Source of the DNA: Allomyces arbusculus
Lineage: Eukaryota > Blastocladiomycota > Blastocladiomycetes > Blastocladiales > Blastocladiaceae
DNA length: 64,000 nt
Direction of reading: 5' to 3'
NCBI GenBank assembly: GCA_027604705.1
Contig: JADHYV010000064.1
Span: 41,346 to 105,345, forward strand
Position 1 is the first letter of the stretch; every line of letters starts with the position of its first letter. A model generated the notes under the pieces. That model saw only the letters and a program-made list of their open reading frames with translations, was not told the DNA's origin and did no database searches. Shown one piece after another: positions 33,677 through 45,104 of this stretch. A program made the translations under genes and the position numbers.

Positions 33677-36242
33677 ATGGGCAAACCCCGCCAGACAAGA
33701 TCGTCTGTCGCTGACGGTCCAGCACGAGCCTCTGTCGTAAATCTAAGCACACCGGCCAATCACCATGGCCAAGATGACAAGAGGAGCCCCACACTAATTG
33801 AGACACACCCTGCTCTCACCGTCCCCGACACTCTCGCGCTCGTTTTTGCGTTCCTCGACAATGTCGTGGATCTGTTCTACGCGAGCCACGTCTGCCGCGT
33901 TTGGCGCGACACGATCATGAACTCGTGCGCGGCGACACTTTGGCCGCGCCTGTACTGCCATGTGCTCGGTGAGCGCTACGCGCACCCACCTCTCGAATCC
34001 GGCGCTCCGTCATGGCGTGCGATGCGTCGGCATTTGATGAACGCCGCTTTCCACGACCGAAGGGACTGGGTGGGTCTTGCGCGGATCGGGTCGCGGCTCA
34101 CAAAGGCAGGCGCGGTCAAGGCGTGGAAAGAGCGCGAGACCGAGGTCCCACTCGACCACGTGCATCTCGCGCGGCAGTACGTGCGCATCGGTACCGTGGT
34201 TGCGCAGTGCCCGCATCTCTCGGAAGTGGGGAGGACAGCGAGCTCGTTCGTCAAGGTGGGCGAGAATTGTATCGTATTTGAGCCGCGCCTCAGTACGTTT
34301 TTTGTTCCTGGTCGTTCTTCCAGCTCGATTTGTGCGCCCTCTTGAAAGAGATAAACGATGGGCATGAATCTAACAAATTCGGTATTCTTTTTTTCCAGCG
34401 GGCAGCGCCAAGAGATTGCTCTCGCGCTCGTTTCTCCAAGTGCAGCCATTCTCCACCGTCGCGCACTCGCCGCCGCCGCTCTTACTTGCCAGCGGCACCG
34501 AGTCTCTCGAAGTTGTCCAAAATGACGGCACGATTTCGACCGACTTCCCGGACCGCCACTTTTCCTGTGCTGGCGCGTCGCGCACTAAGTGGGCCTTCAC
34601 GGCCTCAGCGCTGCGAGTGTTTCTCTACCCGCAGCATGATCCGCGCGCACGGATCGAAGTTGTCCACCTAGACCGGCTGCAAGTCGAGGCCGTGTCGTGC
34701 TGCGACGATTGGCTCGTCGTCACGTACCAGGCACCCGCCGCCTGGCTCGCTGATTTGCTGCGCATGGGCCTTGTTACGGATTTGCAGCACGTACCGTTTA
34801 TCTTGGTTGTGTATGACTTGCGCGACGTGCAGGTGCCGCATGTGGATCCGGATCGGTGCGTGCGATTAACGGCCGAGGAGATGGGGGTCAAGTCGATGCC
34901 GGTGTGGGTGCCGTACGGGTGCCATTTGGATCATGCCGTGCTCGAGGACCCCGAGGATACGTTCCCAGTTGCAATCCCAGAGTCGGATCCGTGGTTTCCA
35001 CCGCTGCTGCGAACGGCATCCTCTCGCCGCCGTCTCCTCAAGGTCATGGCCGCTGAAAAAGTCGACGACGGCGTGACTGGGCATCGGTTGATTGTCGTAA
35101 CGTTTGACGTGACCTATGCCGAGCAATGCGACCTCGTTGCGTGGCAACCGTACGGCGTCCTGCCCGAAAATCCGGCCACGCAGGGTAAGGGAGCACCATT
35201 CTCGTTGGGCGGACCGTGCTGCAGTTTCACGTCCTGGAAACTGTTTGGCCGGATCCTGATCGGCACGCCGCTCGACCCGATATGTTGCCCACGGCTCCAG
35301 TTTGCGCGCGACGATTCGGGGCTTGATCCTGGCGCTGATATTCCGCTGGACCTGAAGGCGCTTCTGACCGATTTAGCGCCGCACGCCTTCATGGTCGTCA
35401 CTCGGCTGTTCGACGACTCTCTTCTCCACCCGATCCCACGCGGCGAGGGCGACGCGCACGTCCTCCAGCGGTACATTTCCTGCGTCACAGGCAAGCTCGA
35501 CAACACGCCGCCACCCGACGCGATCTTCGTCCAGGACCAGTTCCCCGCCGCATCATGGCCCGCCCCCACCGCCGCGACCATCGCCAAATGGTCACTTCAC
35601 GGACGCCCTGCCCCCCTCCGCATTCTCGCCACCCTCCCCCCGCTCGCCCGCAGCCTCGACCACCCACCGGCACACGTCGCGTCGATGCACTGGGCAAGTC
35701 GCGACCGCCTCGTCCTCGTTTCGCGCACGTCGGGCTTACCACTCGCCTACGCCCCGCGTCCTTATGGCACAGCTGTCACCACGCGCGGCGCGCACATCGC
35801 CGTTCTCGACTCTGCGGCGATGCAGATTGTCTCGAAGGTCACGTTCCCGCCCACGACCGCGTACCACATTGACGCGTACACAAGTAACCCGGCGTGGTGG
35901 GAACGTGAAGAGACGGCGCGGTCGGTGTCGAAAGAAGGCGAGTTGCGGCGCGCGCTGTTTGTGCGGGAGCGGGGGGAGGTGTCGGGTGCGTGGGTGATTG
36001 AGCCGATGCTGGATGCGATGCGGGCCGCAAGAAGAGGAACGATTGAGAGCGTGCGCCGCGTCGTGTATGCGCCTGGGTCCGTGATGGGGGTCGAAGTGAC
36101 GAGTCGCGGGATCATGCTCGTGCGATCGCTTGGGCCTGCCAGCGGGGCGGTTGTCGAGGTGTGTGCGTTTGATGGGCGGAATAGGGAGCCGGGGTTGGCG
36201 GTGGTGATGCCGCAAGCTGAGCGGGGCCATGAGAACAAGTAG
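33677..36242 (+). CDS. F-box protein, family copy D (short-tail subfamily)
   Basis: Exons are 33677-34292 and 34399-36242, joined by a phase-1 106-nt intron, the longest of the family (GTACGT donor, TTCCAG acceptor); 819 aa. The F-box is at residues about 52-98: VPDTLALVFAFLDNVVDLF, then [18 protein letters not shown]. After the shared EPRL/intron point, exon 2 has SRSFLQVQPF. C-terminal blocks are recognisable but more diverged than in [43 protein letters not shown], the CC-x20-CC segment around WKLFGRILIGTPLDPI, MHWASRDRLVLVSR and RRVVYAPGSVMGV with VRSLGPASGAVVEV. Like copy A it lacks the basic/acidic tail. It ends at GHENK. No damage seen. The partial copy E downstream is its closest relative. 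Confidence 0.86.
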
Positions 36243-36762
36243 CAGCAACGTTAATGACAATAGACCGCGGAGGGGAATGGTCGATGTGTTAGCTTTGAGC
36301 ATGACATGTCTGTAAAATGTTCACTTCCTGCATGAGGCAAACGTTTGCCACCCCGCGCAAGCGCTGATATCACCAACCGATGAACATCAACGGAACCGTT
36401 GCCACGGGCAATGTCCGTTCACAATTCGTCATGTTGGTGTGTGCGTCGGAAAAAGAGCATCGCCATTCACATTCAGAGCAGAGGGGCGCGGAGAGGGGTA
36501 CCTATTCTCTTTGAAGATTTCCTGGCAAGGATGAACTTGTCCTGGCGCAGGTGCCCGCGACGCGGTCCAGGGAAGCCGACGTGACTTTGCACACCAGAGC
36601 GTGCCATGTGCACCGCATCACGGTTCCCAGTATTGCACCGAGGGGCACGTTGTGCAGTTCTTGCAGGATGTGGAGCAGCAACATGAAGCGTCCCAGGCAA
36701 TTCGGTTGGACAAATAGTGAGAGGTGACTCGGGCGCATTTGCCCTGATGCATTAAACCCTTG
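36243..36762. other. Intergenic or unrecognisable decayed sequence between copies D and E
   Basis: About 520 nt without a supported gene. The missing N-terminal half of copy E would fall here, but I cannot recognise F-box residues in any frame. Confidence 0.35.
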
Positions 36763-37830
36763 TCGCTGCAGTTTCTCTACCTGGCGGATATTCGGTCGCA
36801 TTCTTGTCGGCACCCCGTACGGCGTTACGCAGCTCCAGTTTGCGCGTGACGATTGGGGCCTGGAAGCGGGTTCCGGCATTGCACCGGACCTGAAACATCT
36901 CCTGACGGTGTTCGTTCGCGCGGCACGCTTTCTTCGCTGTCGCGCGTCTCTTCTACGATCCTCTTCTCTACCCGCTCCCACACGACGTGAAATATGACGA
37001 AAACGAGGTCATTGAAGTGGAGGAAGGCCTTCTCGCCCCGGCGCGCTACGTTTGCAACATCACGCGGCTCTGGCGTGATGTCGACTCAAGTGGTTCATCT
37101 CCTTCTGAAATTGCCTTGATCCAGGACCGGTTTCGCGCTGCGAGCCTACCTGTTCCCACCACCGCAACCGTTGCGGCCTTATCGGAGTCTGTGCGGCCCG
37201 TGCCTTTGCTCATCCGCGCCTCACTTGAAGAGGATCCTGACTAACCCGATGAGAGTCAAGCCGGTCCGTCGTGATCGTCTTGTCCTGGTCTCAAGCGCGC
37301 CGCGCAGTAGTTCGCGCATATCGCGTTCATTCAGATTGGCCAATACAACGCATGGCGCGCGGATTGAAGTTCTTGACACGTCGGCAATGCAGATCGTCGC
37401 GTCGGCGACACTCTCTCCGACGACCTCCTCCCTCATCAATTCGTACACGGCAAATCCGGCCTGGTGGAGTCGCACAGAGCCGCCCCGGTCTGAGTCCAGT
37501 AATGGTGTCGCGCGACGCGCCCAGTTTCTACCTGAGCGCGGGGGCGTGCCGGGTTCGTGGGCCGTGGACTCGATTTTGCATGGATTGGAGGAAGAGCGGA
37601 ACCGCGAGATTGGGCGCATGCGCCGCGTCGTGCAGGCGCCCGGGACCGTGCTCGCCATTGATGCGACGAGCCGTGGGGTGATGCTCGTGCGATCGTTGGG
37701 GCCGACGCGCAGCGCGGTTGTCGAAGTGTGTGCGTACAACGGGCGGAATCTAGGGCCGGTGCCGGTGACGGTTCCACACGCGGATCAGGATGATAAAGCG
37801 ACGTTTCGGTCGCGTACTTGTCCGGGTGGA
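36763..37830 (+). pseudogene. Degenerate, 5'-truncated F-box family copy E
   Basis: Homology to copy D starts in the middle of the C-terminal region ([24 protein letters not shown] at about 36790-36870). It then shifts frame near 36925 and again around 37240-37260, and finishes in frame with STRRVVQ-like sequence and MLVRSLGPTRSAVVEV near 37680-37735. The F-box, the linker and the first 200 residues of the C-terminal region are absent, and the second cysteine pair of the CC-x20-CC motif is lost. The normal stop is missing, so the last frame runs on into the 3' end of gene K on the opposite strand. These lesions make it a clear pseudogene. The surviving parts are closer to D than to any other copy (NGRNLGPV versus DGRNREPG). 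Confidence 0.8.
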
Positions 37831-37890
37831 GTGCAGCGCACGTATCTGAGCAATGTACATCTTGTGGTCGTTCCGAACAGTCGTCACCAG

Positions 37891-40812
37891 TCACACTCCT
37901 GGTCCCAATCCAGTCCCCGACGGTCCTCTTTCCACCGGATCCTCGTTCTTCCCGCCCTCTTCTTGCTCCTCTACCGCGTCAGTCTTAGCCCTGAACTCGC
38001 TCGACTTGGCCGACCGCGCCAGGACCACCATAGACCGCGATGTGACCGGCGACGGAGCGAGCAGACCTGACTTGACCGGGTGCGACATGAGCGCGACCGC
38101 GTCCATGGACGCGCTCCCATGCCGCAGGCTCCGCGCTGGCGAGGACAGTGGCGAAAGAGACAGCGCCGTCTCGGGCGGACTCGACGTTCCCCCACCGCGC
38201 GCGACCACAGACGACAGCGACAGTGGCCCGTTCGGGAGCCCATGCCCCGACGGCAGGTTCGGCAAGACTAGCGCCGACGACAATTTCGGCTGCGTGCTCG
38301 CATGCGCCAACAGATTGTGCTCGGAGCTGGTCGCGTCGGGGTAGTACTTAGCGAGCAAGTAAGTCGTGTCGGCGGCCTTGCCACGGCGCGGCTGCGCCTG
38401 CATCTGCACGTACATGCCGGCACTGTGCCCGAGCTTGCGCAGTCGCCGGCGCATCGCCGAGTCGTGCGCGAGATGCAGAAGCAGTCGCAGTGCCGGCTCA
38501 AACTCGTGCATGCGCGCGGCAGCGGCGGCACGCACGGCGCGGCCGACATTGGTCGGTGGAGTGGGCACGATGCCGGTGTGCGTGAGCGTTCCTGTTGTCA
38601 GGTCCGGGAGCGAATGTAGGGTGACAGAAGTCGGGCATCGCGGCCCCGTGGATGAACCCGAGGGGAGCAGCGATGTCGAGCTCGGCCGGTCCGTGGAGAG
38701 CGCCCCATCATCGGATGCTGTTGCGGCGTGGGTCGGCGACGGGCGGCGGCTCGACGAGCGGAAGGGACTTTCGGGACGCAAGACGCCGTCCGAGGGCGTC
38801 CTCGGCGTCGCCAGCGAGTGTGTTGGCGACGGGACCATCGCATCAATCGCGCGCAGCACGGCCTGCGACGAGTCTTGGTCCGTCGAGGTGCGTTGTTGCG
38901 CTCGTCGCCGACTCTGGGAACGAAGCAGGCCAAAGAAGGGGTCCTTGGCGGTCACCTTTGAGCGCTTGATCGGTACTTTTCGTTCGCGGTGGGCGTGCAC
39001 GCCGCTTTCCGAGTGGTCGATTGCGTGTTGAGCTTTCTGGCGCCGCCGGCACCACCCCGTCGTGGCGCGAATGCCGAGACAATCCCACTTGGCCACGGGC
39101 ACGGCCAAGACCACGACGAGCGTGCCGAGCGTCCCGGCAAATAGCGCGACAAACGATGAGTATTTGGTTTGCGCGAGGTACCGCTTCACAACCACGTGTC
39201 CGACGCGGTCGTTGAAAACGGGCGTGCGGACGTGGACTCCCGTTGCCGAGCGGGAAAGACACGCGGGCGGACTGGTCGAGTTGAGTGCCGTGAGCTGAAT
39301 CGTGTAGTTGGCTGGATGGTGGATCAGGCCGAGAACCAGGTACGAGAGCATCAGTTCCATGTCGTGCCGAGAAAAATCGACCGTGGCGGTGCGCAGGTAC
39401 TGGTCAGCGTCAAACAAGATCCCAAGCGCGCGCGTTGTCCACGACCATTGCACGGCCGTCGTCCACTCGGTGAGCAAGTTCTTGGCAAACTGCGGAACGA
39501 TCGGCACAGGCGTCATGGTATTGCGGAGCGGCGTCACGGTCACGCGCTCCACGTCGGCGAGCGACTTGCGCGGGTCATATTCCATGTCGAGCAGCACGTC
39601 GGACGGCACGGCCTTGGTGACGCTCACATCGAGCAGGCCAGCGTACATACCGCACTTGAGCGAGACGATCGTGTCATTTTGGATCGCCTGGCACTGGCCG
39701 CGGCGGCACCCGGGCGACGACACGTACTCGGGCCGCGCATTGACCAAGTCCAACGTGTCCTGCGACGGCCACCCGAGCAAAAAGAAGCCGCTCGGCACGA
39801 TATTGACGTCGTCGATGATCGTGACGAATCCCGGCGGCAGTGGGCCCAGCGGTGCGCTCGGCGGCGGCCAGGTCATGTTCTCGTTCCAGTTGTAGAGCGA
39901 GGAGCGGTCAGCGACCATGCCGCACGACACGCTCACGGCTAGCACCGTGGTGTTGTAGGCGTAGTAATTGTCGGGCGTGTGCGGGAGGATGAAGTAATAA
40001 GGGTGGCCGTTGAGCTCGAGGTCGGCAAAGTCATCGGCATACAGCCACGACGCGTTACGCGCTGCCTGCTCGCTGTCGAGAATGCCCGTCGCGTAGATTT
40101 CGCGGAGTAGCGTCGCAGCAGCCCCTTCGCTACCCGACGAAAACTGTTGATTGCCAGTTGGAGGGTCAGCGTTCTACGGATTCTCATCCCAAGCACCGCG
40201 AGCCTAATGGTACCTGGAACTGAGCATTGCCGGCTACCAAGTCGTCGACACAAGCGTCCCACCCAAACGGATTCCGGAAATTCACGGTGGGGATGACGCC
40301 CGTGCGCAACGTGCGTACTTCTTTGATCCCGTCCCATGCGAGCAGCGCCGAAAACGAGTGCCAGAGGAAAATCGAGGTCCACGTCGTGAGCGCCGTTGCA
40401 AGCAACATGAACCGCGTCGCGCCGACTTGCCGCCATCCACCGTTGCGCGACACGAGCTCGCGCACGATGCGACGCAGTAATCCAAGAACACCGTCGGCCC
40501 AAGCAGAAAACGACTACCGCTGGCTTGCGTCAGCTGTGATTCGAAGACCGAACGGCAAGAAACGGTGCAAGTGCGATTTACCATTTGCATAATCAGCCCG
40601 TCTTCGTGACAGCCGGAAATCACGATACGGAGAGCGTTGCGAGCGTGCAGGTCACGCAAAACGGCGCCGGTTGCAGTGGCGAGCAACGACATGCCGGCAG
40701 ATGAGTACTGCGCGCTTGGAAAGAGCCGCTCATAGCCGAATTCTGGCAGCACTTGATCGATGGTCAGGACGAGGCATGTAGAGACGATGACAAGCGTGGA
40801 CCACCAAATCAT
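37891..40812 (-). CDS. Orphan multi-pass membrane protein K (paralogue of J)
   Basis: Exons are 40582-40812, 40214-40513 and 37891-40143, with phase-0 introns of 68 and 70 nt at exactly the positions used by J; 927 aa. The start is the ATG of MIWWSTLVIV, matching the J start; the frame is open 40 codons earlier but that part has no counterpart. Features shared with J: DQVLPEFG after helix 1, LLATATGAVLRDLHARNALRI, SAWADGV opening exon 2, FLWHSFSALLAWDGIKEVR, a glycosylation-rich lumenal region with C-x-RG-x-CQ, TTAVQWSWTTRALGILFDADQYL, VVVKRYLAQTKYS, and in the tail MHEFEPALRLLLHLAHDSAM. The cytoplasmic tail is about 120 residues longer than in J and S/T/P-rich. No known domain is recognised. 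A role in signalling or adhesion is possible but not shown. Confidence 0.8.
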
Positions 40813-42004
40813 GGTGGTGCAGGCGGCTGGTCGTCGACTTGGTGTGTTGCGGTTGAGAGTCGAGATTGAGCAAGCGGGTCGGCGTCGGGTCGCGTTTCCA
40901 GAAAAGCAATCAGTTTCGCTGCTGCTGATCACCGATGCACTGGCGTGAAGTCATCGTCTAGTTGCGTGAGCAAAAACTTGCGGCCAGATCAAAGCGCGTT
41001 CAGTTGTCCCATTATTTTGCACATTGGCTCGACCTGCACGTCGACGACGACAGCCGGCTTGCCATCTTGAATGGTCTTCGCGTCTTGGGTGCGAGACTTG
41101 GGAGACGTTTTGCCAGCGGATCACGCCAGTCACCTAGATGTCTCATGACTGACGTCGCGACATTTTTCAAGGCATTTCAGCACGACCATGACTTTTGACC
41201 ATTGATCATGGCATTCGCGGCCCTCCACGACTTGCACAGCAGAGTGCCGGGCCGGAAAGAATTTGTTGACCTGAAAAAGCTGAGGTGCCAAATGCCATTC
41301 CGCAAATCGCTGCTCCTTTGCAGGCGTGGTGGTTGTTGACAACAAATTTTTTTTGATTTGATTGAAACTCGCAGACCAAAAGATTGCGGGCGAAAGGAAT
41401 ATCTAGATCAATTTCTTCATATTTTCCTCGATTTTCGCCTGACCGCTTAAATCGTCGCCAAAACATCATTATCACACCATTTTCCTGCCGTTTCTGGTAA
41501 TGCTGGTTGGTCTTCTTGAGTTTGAAATGATGCAGTGCCTGCATCAACCCGAGTCCGAAATCCGAGACGTATGCCCTGCACGCGACGTGTTTCGCCCTGG
41601 ATCGGACGCCACCGCCAACACGGTGCACGCTGTGCAGTCCAGGAGAGTGGGTCCTCGAACAACGGCGCGAACGACCAACACGGTTTTGACCCTGGCCCTC
41701 TCGCCGTCGAGTGGGCGAACAGGCGGCAACCATGAGCGCACCTTTCCGCCCAGTACGTCTCTCGACCAGCACGCTGAAGGATCGACGCGTGCTCCGCTCC
41801 TCCATTGCTCGAAAACACAATCATCCAGCTGGCCTACCCACGAATTCGCCTCTCGCTTGCCGCGACAGAAGCTCTGATCAACTGCTTTGAGCATCTGCTT
41901 TCCCTGCGAACCACCGTCCACGCTGCTCTTAACCTCAAATCAACGCACTACCGAACCACTTTGCGCGATCCGACTTTCAAATCTGCTGCTTTGCCCCGTC
42001 TACC
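40813..42004. promoter_or_regulatory. Divergent region between genes K and L
   Basis: About 1.2 kb between head-to-head starts. Short ORFs on both strands show no recognisable content. AT-rich around 41340-41470. Promoters of K and L are expected here. Confidence 0.4.
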
Positions 42005-43474
42005 ATGATACCAACAACTTCCACGGTTCACGTGTCGTTTCTGACATGGATGGGCACCATCTCGCCGTATCCGGACACGCTCACGACGCTCAAGAGCGGC
42101 GACATGATTGCCCTCATGGTTGTGTCGCTGCTGCTCTCCGTCGCAGTCTTGGTGTGGTCGGCCTACCAATGGTCGCGCCGACGAACCAAGTTCAATCTGG
42201 CCGTGATCATGCTCGCGTTCTTGTTCCTCTTCTACGACGTGTACTACTTTGTGGCCGTGGCGACTGGGCGAGTGCATGCGTATTTTGTCGAGCTGGTTCG
42301 CGGCGTAACCGGTTTTTTCGCAGCGGCACACATTCCCGGTATGAATGAGTGTGCGCACATGCCATGATCCAATGTTTGAAATGGCTTTTGACCATCTCTT
42401 CGTTTTCGCTGATGGTCCTATAATAGCACTGGCGATTTGGCGCTTTTCCGTCTTTGCCGAGACCCCGCTCGCGAGTTGGTACTCAATCCGCGTGCGAAAC
42501 ACGCTCTTGGTCATCAACTATCTGCTCGAAGCCGTGATTGGCGGATTGCTTGTGTGGACGATTGTGGATCCACCCACTCCACATCGCGACTCGCGTCGCC
42601 CACTTCTATTTTCAATTTTTATGTCCTGGGTTCGTGTCATCTCGTTGCTCCGAGAGTTATCGCGAAAATTGAGCTTCTCAGACATGAAGTGTGATCTGTA
42701 TCCATTCCTAGGCCGTCGTGATCGACTTGATTCTCAACGTGTTCACGTTCTATTGCGTGTTGCACATTCATCGTCACCTCGACGCGTCCATGGCGGGGTG
42801 CCGCATCCGGTCATCGCTGGTCCTGTTTCTCCTCGTCGCCTTGGCGGTCGTGTCAGTCATCTTCATGGTCATGTTCAACGAACACTTTACGACGTGGGGT
42901 CAGAGCATGACGGGAATTGGAGCTCGAATTTATGCATTGCTGGCCATGGGTGTCTGGTACGCTGTGCATGCCCTTTCTCCTGTTTCACGCTGCCGTTCTC
43001 AATTTATAACGCGCCATCGGTCGTGTTTTTCTCAAGGTACTTGATCGTCGACATTGTTAAGCACCGCAACCGCGCGCTGCCGTCGTTTCTGGCCGTGGCC
43101 GTCCATCGTCCATTCGCACCCGCAGGCCTTCCAGGTCTCTTGCCACCCGACATTCTCATGTCGCCCCGCACGCTCGTCGCGACGGCGGCGGTACCGCCCA
43201 AGCCGACGTACTCGACCGTCAACGGCTCATCGCACTTGAGCGCAGGCTTGGACTCTGGCGGGAGCAGCACATGTTGCACATCGCGCGTTTGGAGCTGGGT
43301 CTGCAGCAGCAGCGACACGAGCGGCGCATCGGCATCCGCCGGGCTGCGGCCTCCACCAAGAACGGCGACGGCGAGCCTTGCCGCACACGTTCCCGGCACC
43401 CTCGGCTACCGCAGTGGTGGCGTCCCGGCGCACGACCTTCATCACATCACAGCAGGTCAGTAAATGCGCGCTGA
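42005..43474 (+). CDS. Orphan seven-helix membrane protein L (paralogue of M)
   Basis: Exons 42005-42338, 42427-42629, 42712-42956 and 43037 onward; the first three introns match M in position and phase. Seven hydrophobic segments: MIALMVVSLLLSVAVLVW, FNLAVIMLAFLFLFYDVYYF, RGVTGFFAAAHIPALAIWRF, NTLLVINYLLEAVIGGLLVW, FMSWAVVIDLILNVFTFYCV, SLVLFLLVALAVVSVIFMVM and ARIYALLAMGVWYLIVDIV. The topology is receptor-like, but there is no DRY, NPxxY or other known GPCR signature. The C-terminus is uncertain. Reading straight on ends at 43463 with a composition-biased tail. A fourth 68-nt phase-1 intron at 43135-43202 instead gives a charged coiled-coil tail (LDRQRLIALERRLGLWREQH...) ending at 43474, 383 aa in all. 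I prefer the second model. Function unknown. Confidence 0.7.
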
Positions 43475-45104
43475 TATTGGTTTTGGCGGTGCACGAGCGT
43501 GCGACCGTGTGATCGTCATCATTGCGCTGTGCCTCGATAATATCGTTTAATGGATTTCCAATACCCATTTGGCGTTGTCTCTTGTGGGCTGGTGCCATGC
43601 TGGCCACCTGGAACAAAAACATGGGTCGTCGAGGCAGCAGAGCTCACACATTTCTTTTCCTGTCGCGATCCGAGAAGGGTCGTGCATCGCCGCATCAGTG
43701 CACATGAGTAAGAAATATTTATTTTGGATGCGTTCGCACTTTTTTTCTTACTTTTGTGTGTTCACCTTCGCAAATCCACATCTGACCGCGCACATCACCA
43801 GCAACGACTTGGCAAAGTGGCCACCTGGACGCACCGGCCACAAGCGCAGCTGATTCACGTCCACACAGACCAGGCACAACTGCAAGCAAACGATCGTGAA
43901 AAACTTGTCGCAAAAGATGTCACAACAACTCTACAGCCGTACACTCTCCTCTAAAGCGGGTCCAGCCGCAGCCCAAGGCCGAGCATCGTAGTGCGCCACC
44001 AAACTCGTCTTCAGTGATGCCCCAAAACGCGTTTTTCTGTTGAGTTCATGACCAGCGAGCAACCCAACACGCCCGACCCGGCCCTTGATTCATGGATCTT
44101 TCCACAATATGGTCATGAAAAGCACGCCTTGTCGCGATGGCGCGCACTTCCGCTCCAATCTGGTCAGGCATAATCCAATCGACCGGCTGTGGTCCCTCCG
44201 TCCAGTCGCGGGAATTGTCGACAGCAACGTGCATAATTGCACGGAGGATATAGCGTTGCAATACACGTAGATCATGGCCGATCATTGGGCTGCGCTTGCG
44301 CAATCAAAGGTCTCCGCTTCGGTGCGCAGTGGCTGGCATGCAGGCTCGCCACAGCAGGCACAACCTCGGCAGCAAATCGGACGAAAAGAAACGCCCCCCG
44401 GATCATGACTGCCACCGGCCTCACCGGCACAGTGTTGGCGGAAGTGAAGGGAGAAGGGGCGCCCGCGATGCCGTGCCCCTCCGCTCCTCTTTTCGTCGTG
44501 CTCTTCTCCACCTTCGCGTCCGCGCACGCACGCGACGACAACCCCCTTCGTCCTGGACGCCGCTGCTTGCGCGGTGACATTTCAACGCCGCTTCCTGCCA
44601 CGGATACATAGGCGGCGCCTGGGTCCTCTCGGCGGCGTACTTTTCATGGACCGGCGTCCGACGCGGAGTGCCCTCCAACCGTCGGGTCCTCTCCGGCCCT
44701 CTCATCAAGGCGCTATTGTCGCGCCGTCCGTGTCCGTCCTTCATGGACTTGATTCCCTTCTCCCCTCGTCGAGCCTCCCTCTGGACAAGCTGGCCCGACA
44801 ACGCGACGCGCGTGGCCGTGATCCGACGCGCTTTGGTCGCGAACTGAAGTAAACGACCGCGCTACCACGTTTTTCCTGCCAACTTTCGACTTGTATCACC
44901 AAGAACGGATCACCACTCGAAGCGTGTTCGTCCAGCGATATTGGCGCGGCGTTCGGTGCTTGAGGACCCGTTGTCCAAGTCTCGAGTGTCCTCGACGTGC
45001 TCGCGCAGCGTCGCACCAACCAGGTGTCAACACCGCGCCGCCGCTACTGTCGGGCGGCTGCATTCCAGGGCCCAGTTCGCTACTCCGTGCCACCGTCAGG
45101 CACC
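43475..45104. other. Long intergenic region between genes L and M
   Basis: About 1.6 kb with no supported gene. Short ORFs occur on both strands without recognisable content. It separates the two tandem paralogues and should contain the M promoter. Confidence 0.4.

Noticed and set aside
37171-38070. Treating copy E as a functional 299-aa protein
   Set aside because: It lacks the F-box and half of the C-terminal region, is frameshifted upstream and runs through the normal stop into gene K.
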